Below are positions 14,904 through 24,353 of a DNA stretch of 64,000 nucleotides, piece by piece. This DNA comes from an uncultured Lentibacter sp. (GTDB taxonomy: Bacteria; Pseudomonadota; Alphaproteobacteria; Rhodobacterales; Rhodobacteraceae): the NCBI RefSeq assembly GCF_937123735.1, contig NZ_CAKZKL010000028.1, positions 62,001 through 126,000 on the forward strand. The letters run 5' to 3'. The notes under the pieces were generated by a model, which worked only from the letters and a program-made list of their open reading frames with translations, ran no database searches and had not been told where the DNA came from. Both the position numbers and the translations under genes were made by a program. Within the stretch, counting starts at the first letter, position 1. Every line of letters begins with the position of its first letter.

Positions 14904-17692
14904 CAGTCTTTCTTGGTGAGGCCCATGAGTGCGGCGGCGAAGGGGTTGTCAGGGTCGATCGCTTTTTCCTTGGGCGGGCGGGCCTGATAGCTCTGAGCGC
15001 CCTGGGGCTTGCCGCGGTCTTTGCCTTGCGGTTTGCCCTTGCGCTGGGGCTTGCCTTTGCCGCGCGGGGCGTCGCCTTGGCCTGCGGGCTTGCCGCGTGG
15101 GCGGGCGTTGCCACGGTTGCCACCCCAGGTGAAGGTATAAAAGACCTCCATCTCGGGGGCGTCTTCGGCTTTTGCTTCGGGTTCGGCTGGCGTGGGCGTT
15201 TCGGCCTCTACAGGCGCTTCTACAGCGGCTTCGAGGGGAGCTGTTTCCTCGGTGGCGGCCTCTGTAGCAGCCTCTGTGGCTTGCGGAGCGGCTTGCGCCT
15301 CGGCGGGGGCCGCCTTGACTTTCACGCGCTCGCCCTTGTCGGCTTTGTAGCCGAGGCCTGCCATAAGGTCGGCGAATTGCTCCAGCGTCATGCCGGTGAT
15401 GGAGAGCATATCGGCTTTGGCTTCAAAACCGCCACGGCTGTCTTCGGAGCGGAGCATATCGGCGAGGCGCTCAAGCATGTCGATGCGGATCGCGCGGGTT
15501 CCGGCGTTGCGGTAGCCGGCCATTGTGTCTGTGCCGGCGGGCTGCGCCGACATATTGGGCACGGTCACGAGGCCGGCGGGCGGGCTTTCGGGGAACTCGG
15601 CAAGATCTTGCGCAAGCGACCAGAGCACAAGGCGCAGGCGCGTGGGCGCGGGCTTGAGCAGAAGGGGCTGGAAGATGGTGAACTGGCCAAAGCGGATGCC
15701 GTGTTTGCGCAGGGCAGAGCGGGCGTCCTGATCGAGCGCTTTCACTTCGTTGGCCACGGAGGCGCGGGGCAGGATGCCCAAGCCTTCAACCATCTGGAAG
15801 GCAAAGCCGCGCGCGAGGCCGGTGAGGGCTTCGTCGCGGCTGAGGTTGAGCAGCGGCTCAAAACCGGCGGCGATTTTGCGGTCAATGAAATGTTGGAGAC
15901 GGCGGGTGACTTTTTCGGCCACGTCTGCGCCGGCCTCGTCGTCGACAAAGGCCTTTACGGTGGGTTTGAGCGCCTCGGAGCCTTTGAGCAGCTTGCCAAC
16001 GGCCTGGTTTCCCCACATGAGGCCGCCTTGCTCGGTAAAGTCGATCTCGGTGTCAGGGGCGTTGTAGAACCGGTCTGCGAGCAGATGGAAATGGGGCGCG
16101 AGCGCCGCGAGGCTGGCTGCCTTGAGGGTCTTGGCCTCCTGGCCTGCTGCGGATTTGTCCTGCGAGAAGCGGAACCCTTCAAGACGGCCGACGAATTCGC
16201 CTTCGACCGTCACTTCACCGTTTTCATTTACCTCGGCCAACATGGCCTCCTTTTGTTTTAGGCGCCGCAGGAGCACAGATGTGCGCCTGTCGACAAATCT
16301 CTGGGTCAGCGCCTCGTGAAGCGCATCTGACAGGCGGTCTTCTACAGCGCGAGTCGTCTCGCGCCAATGAGAATCGTCGCGTGTCCAGCCTTTTCGCTGT
16401 GCCACATAGGTCCAAGTGCGAATAAAAGCCAGCCGTTTGGACAATGTGTCGATGTCGCCGGCGGGGCGGTCGATCTGTTTGATGTGCCGTGCGATCCAGT
16501 CTTCGGGCAGCTCGCCGCGCTCGTGCAGATGGGCAAAGATCTGCCCCAGGAGGGCCGCATGTTCGGACGAGGAGATGGAGCGGAAATCCGGCACGCAGCA
16601 GACATCCCAGAGCAGGCGCACGGAGGCGGCATCGGAGGCGCGCGCACGCGGTTCGGCCTCGGCGGCGAGGGTTTTGAGCGCGGCGAGGTCATCGGCCTCG
16701 CGGGCCTTGACGAGCAGCTCGTCTTGCGGGCTTTCCTCCAGCGAGTGGATCAGCGCGTCAATTTGGCCGAATTGCAGCCGAGGGTTGCGCCAGATGATCT
16801 TTTTGACCGGCGCAAAGCGGTGCTCCATGATCGCCTGGGCGACGCCATCCTCCAGCGGCGCGGCTTCGCCGGTGACCCCAAAGGAGCCGTGCGACATGCC
16901 ACGCCCCGCGCGCCCGGCGATCTGGCCCAGCTCGTGGGGCATGAGCTGGCGCATGCGGCGGCCGTCAAACTTAGCGGTGGCGGAGAAGGCGACATGGTTG
17001 ATGTCGAGGTTGAGGCCCATGCCGATGGCATCGGTGGCGACGAGGAAATCCACATCGCCGTTCTGGTAAAGCTCAACCTGTGCGTTGCGGGTGCGTGGGG
17101 AGAGCGCGCCCATGACCACGGCTGCGCCGCCTTTCTGGCGCTTGAGCAGCTCGGCGATGGCGTAGACATTTTCCACCGAGAAGCTGACAATGGCCGAGCG
17201 CGCCTGCATCCGGCTGATCTTTTTGGAGCCGCCATAGACGAGCTGGGACAGGCGCGCGCGGCCCAGAAAATCGGCCTCCGGCACCAGCGCGCGGATGATG
17301 CCGCGCATGGAATCAGAGCCGAGAAACAGCGTTTCATTGATCCCCCGGCTGCGCAGCAGCCTGTCGGTGAAGATATGGCCGCGCTCCGGATCGGCGCAGA
17401 GCTGGATTTCATCTATGGCGACAAAATCGGCGGCCATACCCTCGGGCATGGCCTCTACTGTGCAGACGTAATATTGCGCCCGGGTGGGCAAGATCCGCTC
17501 TTCTCCGGTGATCAGCGCCACCACCGAGGGGCCGCGCACTGCGACGATCTTGTCATAGACCTCGCGTGCCAGAAGGCGCAGGGGCAGGCCGATCACACCG
17601 GTACGATAGCCGAGCATCCGCTCGATGGCGTAGTGGGTTTTGCCCGTATTGGTCGGCCCGAGCACCGCTGTGATGCGCTTTTGCTGGGTCAT
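14903..17692 (-). CDS. Suv3-like superfamily 2 RNA helicase with disordered acidic/basic tail
   Basis: 929 residues from the ATG at 17692 (MTQQKRITAVLGPTNTG); the track adds 36 unlikely residues. Walker A is GPTNTGKTHYA, motif II is AIDEIQLC, and motif VI region is QIAGRAGRG. The arrangement is that of Suv3/mitochondrial degradosome helicases, which unwind RNA for decay. After about residue 780 there is an alanine/glutamate-rich stretch, then a Lys/Arg/Gly/Gln-rich stretch (PRGKGKPQRKGKPQGKDR), and a terminal DPDNPFAAALMGLTKKD. It follows the TPR gene by 46 bp and overlaps the Hsp15-like gene. Confidence 0.92.
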   Translation of the reverse strand: MTQQKRITAVLGPTNTGKTHYAIERMLGYRTGVIGLPLRLLAREVYDKIVAVRGPSVVALITGEERILPTRAQYYVCTVEAMPEGMAADFVAIDEIQLCADPERGHIFTDRLLRSRGINETLFLGSDSMRGIIRALVPEADFLGRARLSQLVYGGSKKISRMQARSAIVSFSVENVYAIAELLKRQKGGAAVVMGALSPRTRNAQVELYQNGDVDFLVATDAIGMGLNLDINHVAFSATAKFDGRRMRQLMPHELGQIAGRAGRGMSHGSFGVTGEAAPLEDGVAQAIMEHRFAPVKKIIWRNPRLQFGQIDALIHSLEESPQDELLVKAREADDLAALKTLAAEAEPRARASDAASVRLLWDVCCVPDFRSISSSEHAALLGQIFAHLHERGELPEDWIARHIKQIDRPAGDIDTLSKRLAFIRTWTYVAQRKGWTRDDSHWRETTRAVEDRLSDALHEALTQRFVDRRTSVLLRRLKQKEAMLAEVNENGEVTVEGEFVGRLEGFRFSQDKSAAGQEAKTLKAASLAALAPHFHLLADRFYNAPDTEIDFTEQGGLMWGNQAVGKLLKGSEALKPTVKAFVDDEAGADVAEKVTRRLQHFIDRKIAAGFEPLLNLSRDEALTGLARGFAFQMVEGLGILPRASVANEVKALDQDARSALRKHGIRFGQFTIFQPLLLKPAPTRLRLVLWSLAQDLAEFPESPPAGLVTVPNMSAQPAGTDTMAGYRNAGTRAIRIDMLERLADMLRSEDSRGGFEAKADMLSITGMTLEQFADLMAGLGYKADKGERVKVKAAPAEAQAAPQATEAATEAATEETAPLEAAVEAPVEAETPTPAEPEAKAEDAPEMEVFYTFTWGGNRGNARPRGKPAGQGDAPRGKGKPQRKGKPQGKDRGKPQGAQSYQARPPKEKAIDPDNPFAAALMGLTKKD

Positions 17693-17738
17693 GTCGGGAC
17701 ACTCTTTTTGGCTGGGGCAGGAGGCAGAGAACGGGCGT

Positions 17739-18368
17739 TTAGAGCGCCACACCGTTGACAGACGGCGACAGGCGGGCGACGCCCTCAAGGGCTTTCTCAT
17801 GTGCAGGGTAGAGGTTCAAGAGGATCTTGTAGGCCGCATGGGCCTCTTGGGGCTTTTCAAGTTGCTCCAGAAGGGCGGCAAGGCCGTAGATCGCTCCGAA
17901 ATGTTGGGGATTGAGCGCGAGCGCTGTGCGCAGATCGCTCAGCGCCAGCCCATAGGCCCCGCTGGCAAAAAAGGCCTGTGCGCGGCCATGCCAGCCTTCG
18001 GCAAAGGCGGGGGCATGGTCTGTCAGGGCGGTGAAATGCTCTATGGCGCGCTGCGGCTGGGAGGCTTCAAGCGCGTCTTGGCCGCGCTTGAGCAACAGAT
18101 CGGCCGTGGGCGAGCCCGAGGCGGACCACTTGAGTTCGATGGTGCGCGCGAGTGTCGCCGCTTCGCCCGCCGGTGCTGTGCGCAGGCGCTCAAGCAGGGT
18201 GGCGATTGTGTTGTCGGCGGCGCTGTCTGGCGCCGTGGCGCTCGGCTCTTGGGTGTGGTTTTCGGGCGGGTTTTGCGGCTGCGTTTGGGCAAGGCCCGGG
18301 TGACCCGGCGTGAGCCAGAGCAGAAATGCCGCGACGGCAGGTTTGAGATAGACAGCAGGATTTCTCAT
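17739..18368 (-). CDS. Secreted TPR-repeat protein
   Basis: 209 residues from the ATG at 18368 (MRNPAVYLKPAVAAFLLWL); the much longer track ORF reads antisense through the hydrolase gene upstream. A signal peptide ends near PGLAQ. A Pro/Gln-rich linker follows, then three TPR units around SQPQRAIEHFTALTDHAPAFAEGWHGRAQAFF, GAYGLALSDLRTALALNPQHFGAIYGLA and KPQEAHAAYKILLNLYPAHEKAL. It probably acts as a periplasmic protein-protein adaptor. It heads the block that continues with the helicase gene. Confidence 0.85.
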   Translation of the reverse strand: MRNPAVYLKPAVAAFLLWLTPGHPGLAQTQPQNPPENHTQEPSATAPDSAADNTIATLLERLRTAPAGEAATLARTIELKWSASGSPTADLLLKRGQDALEASQPQRAIEHFTALTDHAPAFAEGWHGRAQAFFASGAYGLALSDLRTALALNPQHFGAIYGLAALLEQLEKPQEAHAAYKILLNLYPAHEKALEGVARLSPSVNGVAL

Positions 18369-18437
18369 AGTAGGGTCAGGATAACCACTGGCAGGGCCGA
18401 CACAAGGCTTTGTCGCAACAATGTGAAGGAATGATCC

Positions 18438-18731
18438 ATGAGTGATGTGATTGACGGGGCTGTGAAGGCGCTCAACGAGAAGCTGGCTGGCGCGGGCTTT
18501 GATGCGGGCACGGCCAAATTTGTGATCAACGGCGAAGGCGCTGTGCTGATCGACGCCGATGGCGCGCGCGCGGGTGATGAGGACGCCGATGTGACGCTTT
18601 CGGCGGACCGTGATGTTTTTGAGGCGATCCTCACCGGCGATATGAACGCAACCTCTGCCTTCATGAGCGGCAAGCTGAGCGTGGATGGCAACATGGGGCT
18701 GGCCATGCAGCTGGGCGGGGTTCTGGCTTAA
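18438..18731 (+). CDS. SCP2 sterol-binding-domain protein
   Basis: 97 residues, a single SCP2 fold: VIDGAVKALNEKLAGAGF, then a beta-rich middle (AKFVINGEGAVLIDADG, ADVTLSADRDVFEAIL) and the conserved FMSGKLSVDGNMGLAMQL near the end. SCP2 proteins bind lipids or acyl-CoA in a hydrophobic tunnel. GAAGGA lies upstream of the ATG. The next gene begins at the base after its stop, so they form an operon; pairing with an esterase or lipase fits a lipid role. Confidence 0.92.
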   Translation: MSDVIDGAVKALNEKLAGAGFDAGTAKFVINGEGAVLIDADGARAGDEDADVTLSADRDVFEAILTGDMNATSAFMSGKLSVDGNMGLAMQLGGVLA

Positions 18732-19676
18732 GTGACACAGGCAGTGACACAGGCGGCTCCCTTCTTTGAGGCGCTGGCCGAGGGGCCAGAGGGCGGATAT
18801 GCGCTCTGGCTCACGGCCGAGGATGGCCTGCGCTTGCGGGCGGTGCACTGGCCCAAGGAGGGCGCGCGCGGCACGGTGCTGTTGATGCCGGGGCGCACGG
18901 AATACTGCGAGAAATACGGCCGCACCGCAGGCGAGCTGGCCGAACGGGGCCTTGCCACGCTGGCGATAGATTGGCGCGGGCAGGGGCTGGCTGATCGGCT
19001 GGCCGAGCCGCCACTGCTTGGCCATGTGGGCCGCTTTGGCGATTATCAGCGCGATGTGCGCGCCATGGTGGCGGTGGCCAAGGCCGAAGGGGCCGCAGAG
19101 CCCTACTTCTTGCTTGGGCATTCCATGGGCGGCTGCATTGGCCTCAGAGCGCTCTATGAGGGCCTTGAGGTGCAGGCGGCGGCGTTTTCGGCACCGATGT
19201 GGGGCATCTATCTTGCGCCGCAGATGCGCCCTGTGGCCTGGGCGCTGAGCAACCTTGCGCAAACCCTTGGGCAGGGCGCGCAGTTTGCCCCCGGCACAAA
19301 GAGCGAAACCTATGTGCTTGCCGACCCGTTTGAGGACAACATGCTCACCACGGATCCTGCGATGTGGGCCTATATGGTGCGCCAGGCTCAGGCGCATCCG
19401 GAGCTGACGCTGGCGGGGCCATCGCTGCAATGGCTGGCCGAGGCGCTGCGCGAAACCCGCGCGCTGCACAGGATGCCTTCGCCCCAGAGGCGCACCATAA
19501 CGTTCCTTGGCACATGTGAGCGCATTGTCGATGGGACGCGGATCACCGACCGGATGCGCCGCTGGCCCAGCGGGCGGCTCAGCATGGTTGAAGGGGCCGA
19601 GCACGAAGTTTTGATGGAGCGGGCGGCCATGCGCGCTTCGGTGCTGGATGAAATGGTGCAGTTCTTCTTGGAATGA
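18732..19676 (+). CDS. Alpha/beta hydrolase, lysophospholipase (PldB)-like
   Basis: 314 residues. The nucleophile elbow is LGHSMGGCIG, the oxyanion region is LLMPGRTEYCEKY, and IDWRGQGLAD follows the first beta strands, as in PldB/monoglyceride lipases. The catalytic Asp is likely in GTCERIVDGTRITDR and the His in EGAEHEVLME. The first codon is GTG at 18732, abutting the stop of the SCP2 gene; a second GTG at 18744 is an alternative. No signal peptide, so cytoplasmic. Confidence 0.9.
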   Translation: MTQAVTQAAPFFEALAEGPEGGYALWLTAEDGLRLRAVHWPKEGARGTVLLMPGRTEYCEKYGRTAGELAERGLATLAIDWRGQGLADRLAEPPLLGHVGRFGDYQRDVRAMVAVAKAEGAAEPYFLLGHSMGGCIGLRALYEGLEVQAAAFSAPMWGIYLAPQMRPVAWALSNLAQTLGQGAQFAPGTKSETYVLADPFEDNMLTTDPAMWAYMVRQAQAHPELTLAGPSLQWLAEALRETRALHRMPSPQRRTITFLGTCERIVDGTRITDRMRRWPSGRLSMVEGAEHEVLMERAAMRASVLDEMVQFFLE

Positions 19677-19749
19677 GCGGCGCTGCGCCTTGAGATCGGC
19701 TGGCGCGGGGTTTATGTCTGATCCAACAGACACAAAGAGGCGCTCAGAG

Positions 19750-21570
19750 ATGTTTCAACTTCCGTTTCCCGTTCGTGATGCAAACGCCGCTTCGGGCGCA
19801 GATGGCCTTGGGGATCTTCCCGAATGGGACCTGAGCGATCTTTATACCGGCGAGGATGCGCCGGAGCTTCAGCGCGACCTGGCCTGGCTTGAGGAAGAAT
19901 GCGCGCGCTTTGCCGCCGATTATGAGGGCAAGCTCGCCGATCTCGATGCAGAGGGCTTTCTCACCTGCGTTCTGCGCAACGAGAAGATCAGTGCGATTGC
20001 CGGGCGGATCATGTCTTTTGCGGGGCTGCGATACTACCAGCTCACGGTGGATGCGGGGCGGGCGAAGTTTCTTTCGGACACGCAGGAAAAGATCACCACT
20101 TTCACCACGCCTCTGGTGTTTTTCACGCTGGAGCTGAACCGCCTGGAAGACGGTGTTCTGGAGGGGCTTTTCGCACAGAACGCCGCGCTGGCGCGCTACA
20201 AGCCGGTGTTTGAGCGCATCCGTGCGATGAAGCCTTACCAGCTCTCTGACGAGCTGGAGAAATTCCTTCATGATATGGGCGTTGTGGGCGATGCCTGGGA
20301 GCGGATGTTTGACGAGACCATTGCAGGGCTTGAATTTGAGGTCGATGGCGAGCCGCTCAACATCGAAGGCACGCTCAACCTTCTGACCGACGAGACCCGC
20401 GCAACGCGTGAGGCGGCGGCGCGCGAGCTGGCCGATGTCTTTGGCAGCAATATCAAGACCTTCGCCCGTGTGCACAACACCCAGGCCAAGGAAAAAGAGA
20501 TCGTCGACCGCTGGCGGGGTATGCCCACAGCACAGACAGGGCGGCACCTGTCAAACGATGTGGAAGCCGAAGTGGTGCAAGCGCTGCGCGACGCGGTTGT
20601 GAAGGCCTACCCAAAGCTGAGCCACCGTTACTACGAGCTGAAGCGCAAGTGGCTCGGGCTGCACAAACTTCAGATCTGGGACCGCAACGCACCCCTGCCG
20701 ATGGAAGACAAACGCAGTGTCGGCTGGGAAGCTGCGCGCGAAACCGTGATGAGCGCTTATGCCGGGTTTGATGCGCGCATGGCCGAGATTGCGGAGCCGT
20801 TCTTTACCAAGGGCTGGATCGATGCGGGCGTGAAACCGGGCAAGGCGCCGGGGGCCTTCGCGCACCCCACGGTGACCGATGTGCACCCCTATGTGATGCT
20901 GAACTACCTCGGCAAGCCGCGCGATGTGATGACGCTGGCCCATGAGCTGGGGCATGGCGTCCACCAGGTGCTGGCGGCAGAACAGGGCGAGATGCTCTCG
21001 TCAACGCCGCTGACACTGGCCGAAACAGCAAGCGTCTTTGGCGAAATGCTGACCTTCCGCAAGATGCTGGGCGAGGCCAAGAGTGATGCAGAGCGCCGTG
21101 TGATGCTGGCGGGCAAGGTTGAGGACATGATCAACACGGTCGTGCGCCAGATCGCCTTTTATGACTTTGAATGCAAGCTCCACGCCGCACGCCGGCAGGG
21201 TGAGCTGACACCTGAAGACATCGGCGCGCTCTGGATGTCTGTGCAGGGCGAAAGCCTCGGGCCGGCGTTTGAGTTCATGGAGGGCTATGAACACTTCTGG
21301 GCCTATATCCCGCATTTCGTGCACTCACCGTTCTATGTCTATGCCTATGCCTTTGGCGATGGCCTGGTGAACGCGCTCTACGCGGTTTATGAAGAAAGCC
21401 CTGAAGGCTTTCAGGACAAGTATTTCGAGATGCTCAAGGCCGGCGGCTCCAAACATCACACCGAGCTGCTCGCGCCCTTCGGACTCGACGCGACCGATCC
21501 GAAGTTCTGGGCCAAGGGCCTGAGCATGATTTCCGGCTTCATCGACGAACTTGAGGCCATGGAGGGGTGA
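19750..21570 (+). CDS. pepF: Oligoendopeptidase F family metallopeptidase (M3B)
   Basis: 606 residues from the ATG at 19750 (MFQLPFPVRDANAASG); a start at 19714 (MSDPTDTKRRSE) is possible. The zinc motif is TLAHELGHGVHQ with the third ligand in TLAETASVFGEM, and the late YVYAYAFGDGLVNALY is typical of PepF. The enzyme degrades short peptides in the cytoplasm. It is followed by two copies of the intergenic repeat, in opposite orientations, and a terminator. Confidence 0.95.
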   Translation: MFQLPFPVRDANAASGADGLGDLPEWDLSDLYTGEDAPELQRDLAWLEEECARFAADYEGKLADLDAEGFLTCVLRNEKISAIAGRIMSFAGLRYYQLTVDAGRAKFLSDTQEKITTFTTPLVFFTLELNRLEDGVLEGLFAQNAALARYKPVFERIRAMKPYQLSDELEKFLHDMGVVGDAWERMFDETIAGLEFEVDGEPLNIEGTLNLLTDETRATREAAARELADVFGSNIKTFARVHNTQAKEKEIVDRWRGMPTAQTGRHLSNDVEAEVVQALRDAVVKAYPKLSHRYYELKRKWLGLHKLQIWDRNAPLPMEDKRSVGWEAARETVMSAYAGFDARMAEIAEPFFTKGWIDAGVKPGKAPGAFAHPTVTDVHPYVMLNYLGKPRDVMTLAHELGHGVHQVLAAEQGEMLSSTPLTLAETASVFGEMLTFRKMLGEAKSDAERRVMLAGKVEDMINTVVRQIAFYDFECKLHAARRQGELTPEDIGALWMSVQGESLGPAFEFMEGYEHFWAYIPHFVHSPFYVYAYAFGDGLVNALYAVYEESPEGFQDKYFEMLKAGGSKHHTELLAPFGLDATDPKFWAKGLSMISGFIDELEAMEG

Positions 21571-21682
21571 TCAAATTGTGCGCCTTGCGGCGCGCAGGAT
21601 GTCTCGCCGTCGCCTTTGGCGCCGCCTCGGGCGTATGGCAGGCGTGACGAGCCAATCGAGGGGATGCGCTTGTGGACCTCTT

Positions 21683-21722
21683 GGAGCCTCCGGCGGGGAT
21701 ATTTGTAGCAATAAGAAAGAAC
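21683..21722 (+). repeat. Structured intergenic repeat, core-tail copy
   Basis: GGAGCCTCCGGCGGGGATAT is followed by TTGTAGCAATAAGAAAGAAC. The first part forms a GCCTCCGGC-type mini-hairpin instead of the large palindrome; the GGATATTT core and purine tail are shared with the other copies. It lies about 110 bp past pepF, in the same orientation. A degenerate module-1-like sequence (TCAAATTGTGCGCC) sits right after the pepF stop. Confidence 0.75.
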
Positions 21723-21812
21723 GAAACGCTTTTTTAACCAAGCGAGTTCAGACTGGCGTTACGGTACAGGCGGGGACGCCGATGACCGTGCAATGAGAAA
21801 GGCTTTTGCCTT

Positions 21813-21840
21813 GGGGGCAGCTCGTCGGGGCTGCCCTTTC
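21813..21840 (+). terminator. Probable terminator downstream of pepF
   Basis: GGGCAGC pairs with GCTGCCC around CTCGTCGG-type loop bases, followed by TTTCTT. It is the first good hairpin-plus-T signal after pepF. Its right arm abuts the minus-strand repeat copy. Confidence 0.6.
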
Positions 21841-21930
21841 TTATTGCCCTAAATATCCCGGGGGTGCGGGGGCTGGCCCCCGCCTGTGCCTGTGTGCGGG
21901 GGCTGGCCCCCGCTTGTGCCTGTGTGCCGC
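21835..21930 (-). repeat. Structured intergenic repeat with a tandem palindrome array (30-bp period)
   Basis: Read on the minus strand it has two tandem units of ACAGGCACAGGCGGGGGCCA followed by GCCCCCGC (period exactly 30 bp, starts at 21864 and 21894 on the plus strand), then CCCCCGGGATATTT and the tail AGGGCAATAAGAAAGGG. It lies about 180 bp downstream of the minus-strand esterase, in the gene's orientation. The ACAGG lead is shared with the arrays at 35539 and 37454. Confidence 0.85.
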
Positions 21931-22109
21931 CCGGCGGGGCGTGGCCGAAGGCCGCGCAAAACCTTGTTTTTTCAGCAGGCTTCAATTTAGGCCGCGCCGA
22001 TTGACAGTGATATGTGCGTTTGGGCAGGCCAGAACAGGGTGGCAGACGCCTTTTTCTTTTGCCCAGCGGCTTAACATTATTTGTCGTATGGTGTCTTGGG
22101 GGGGTAAAT

Positions 22110-23144
22110 TTAGGGCTTCTGCAAGGCAAATTGAGAGAATTCGGTGCGCGCTTGACCTGCGCCATCGGTGAGGCGGCGGAGGAAGCGGATGGCGGCGGGT
22201 GAGGAGACCGGCACCATATGCCCTGCGCTTGTGCCCGCTTCAAAGGGAGAGAAGTCTAGCACGGTGACGTTCAAGTTGCGCATATCTGCGTTATCTTGCA
22301 GGCGGCCCAACCGTGTTTTATCACCCGTCAACAGCGCGGCCAGATTGAGGACGCGGTCTTTCTGGCTGGTCATGATCACGAAGGGTTGGGGCAGCGGGCC
22401 GATTTCGCGGGCCTGTTTGCGAAAGACATCCGGGTCAATATCGGGCGACATGAGCACCACTGCGTCCAGCGCGGCCAAGGGCCGTGATTTGCCCTCCAGG
22501 GCCAGTTGCCGCAGCGCTTCCATGACGAGGTGGCTGCCCAGGGAATGGCCGAGCAGGATTATACGGCTGTTTGTGGTGCGGTTGAGTGTCTCCAGAAGCT
22601 GCGCCAGATCGCTGCGGGCGAAGAGCACGGAGTCGCGGTCATAGGCATAGCCCAAGGGGTCGCCTGCGGAGGGCCATGCGAAGAGCAGCGACGGGTTGGG
22701 CAGGTCAAAGTCATGTTGGATCTGGGCGAGGCGAAAGGCGGCATCTTCCAGGGTGTTGTTATAGCCGTGCACATAGAGCAGGAGCGGCTCGTGTTGGGCC
22801 GTGCGTGCGTTGGCAAGTTGTTTGGCAAGCGCCTCGTTCCCGTTGAGCCGGGTTACGCTGAGCGGCGCGAAGTGGTGGGTTGCATTGATCCGGCCGCTGC
22901 CGCGTTCGATTTGGCCGGTTTCATGGCCGGGGGGAATGGAAATATTGGCCCGGGCGTAGGTCATGGTGTCCGAGCGGTCTTTGCCAAACATCGCCCCTCT
23001 TTGAGACGGGAGGCGCAGGGTGGCAACATAGATGGTTTGGACCGTGGCTTCTGGCACCGGTTGGGAAAATCCCGTGGCCTGCGGGCGGCCACAGGCCGCC
23101 AGCGCAAGGAGGGCAAGAAGGAGAAGGCTTCTGGAACAGACCAT
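22110..23144 (-). CDS. Alpha/beta-hydrolase lipoprotein (DUF900-type esterase)
   Basis: 344 residues. A lipoprotein signal peptide ends at LLALAACG, so Cys18 is the likely lipidated residue. The hydrolase fold shows LLLYVHGYNNTLEDAAFR, LFAWPSAGDPLGYAYDRDS and the elbow LLGHSLGSHLVMEAL, matching the DUF900/HGYN group; SAGHMVPVSS near the end probably holds the catalytic His. It is anchored in the inner or outer membrane facing the periplasm. The substrate is unknown. Confidence 0.88.
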   Translation of the reverse strand: MVCSRSLLLLALLALAACGRPQATGFSQPVPEATVQTIYVATLRLPSQRGAMFGKDRSDTMTYARANISIPPGHETGQIERGSGRINATHHFAPLSVTRLNGNEALAKQLANARTAQHEPLLLYVHGYNNTLEDAAFRLAQIQHDFDLPNPSLLFAWPSAGDPLGYAYDRDSVLFARSDLAQLLETLNRTTNSRIILLGHSLGSHLVMEALRQLALEGKSRPLAALDAVVLMSPDIDPDVFRKQAREIGPLPQPFVIMTSQKDRVLNLAALLTGDKTRLGRLQDNADMRNLNVTVLDFSPFEAGTSAGHMVPVSSPAAIRFLRRLTDGAGQARTEFSQFALQKP

Positions 23145-23262
23145 GCGAGTTTATGCCATGCCGGAGGGGCGCGGGGAAGCGCGCTCTTTTGGTCTGCCGG
23201 GTGATGGCTTCATAGGCTGTGCCGCTGCGCCCGGGGCTTGCCGGGCGCATTTGAGGGCGTTC

Positions 23263-23622
<360 letters not shown>

Positions 23623-23765
23623 TTACAAAAGCTTTCGGGGGGCTGCCAGCCCTAAATTTTCTGCGCAATCCTGCCACAGCTCAAAAAGCTTTGGCCCCGC
23701 CGCGCTGTTCGGTGCTTTGCGTGGGGTGGTTTTCTGCTTAAGCTCTGGCCCAGAGGCGCGGCTGT

Positions 23766-24311
23766 GTGGCGGTTAGGGGCGAATTCGGTTTGAAACGGGT
23801 AGCGTGCGGCGCATGGGTCGCGATCATCATAGTGGCGGGCTGTGCAGAGCCGGGCGGGCAGGCTGTCGGTGCGCTGGCATCTGCGCCCCAGAGTTACAGC
23901 GCGCTCCCCGCCGGGCGGGACCCGGACTCCTGTTGGGGCAAGGATGTGCGCCCGGCAATTGTCGAGACCGTGTTGGAGCGTGTGCTGGTGCAACCCGGCC
24001 AACGGGATGCAGAGGGGAACGTGCTGCGCCCGCCGGTCTACCGCGAGCAGCGGCGGCAGGCGATCGTTCAGGAACGGCAAGAGATTTGGTTTGAGATCCC
24101 TTGTCAGGACAGGCTTACCCCGGACATTATTGCCAGCCTGCAACGCGCGCTTAAGGCACGCGGGCTCTATGCAGGGGCATTGAGCGGGCAGATGGACACA
24201 CGCACCCGCGCCGCCATTCGCCGCTTTCAGAGCGCTGAGGGGCTGGACAGCGCGGTGCTCTCGCTTTGGGCCGCGCGCAAGCTCGGGCTTGTGGCGGTGC
24301 AGCGCTCCTAG
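23766..24311 (+). CDS. Lipoprotein with a peptidoglycan-binding domain
   Basis: 181 residues from a GTG at 23766. A TTG at 23790 (LKRVACGAWVAIIIVAGCAEP) would give a cleaner lipoprotein signal with lipobox IVAGC, so the start is uncertain. The middle repeats basic/Gln-rich VYREQRRQAIVQERQEIWF. The C-terminus is a PG_binding_1 domain: DIIASLQRALKARGLYAGALSGQMDTRTRAAIRRFQ. It probably tethers the envelope to peptidoglycan. It is divergent from the ferredoxin gene and converges with the nitroreductase gene. Confidence 0.85.
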   Translation: MAVRGEFGLKRVACGAWVAIIIVAGCAEPGGQAVGALASAPQSYSALPAGRDPDSCWGKDVRPAIVETVLERVLVQPGQRDAEGNVLRPPVYREQRRQAIVQERQEIWFEIPCQDRLTPDIIASLQRALKARGLYAGALSGQMDTRTRAAIRRFQSAEGLDSAVLSLWAARKLGLVAVQRS

Positions 24312-24353
24312 AGCCTTGCGCACCGTGTCTTTGGCTGGGCCGGTCCGGCGCGC

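Larger units (their letters stand above)
21571..22109. other. 539-bp intergenic region with repeats and a terminator
   Basis: This convergent gap between pepF and the lipoprotein esterase holds one repeat copy in each orientation (21683-21722 plus, 21835-21930 minus) and a terminator hairpin. The remaining 180 bp before the esterase stop are AT-richer (TTGACAGTGATATG, TTAACATTATTTGTC) but show no ORF with a ribosome site. I see nothing coding. Confidence 0.6.

Noticed and set aside
18369-19733. N-terminal 455 residues of the minus-strand ORF 17739-19733
   Set aside because: Antisense to the SCP2 and hydrolase genes; the real TPR protein begins with a signal peptide at 18368.
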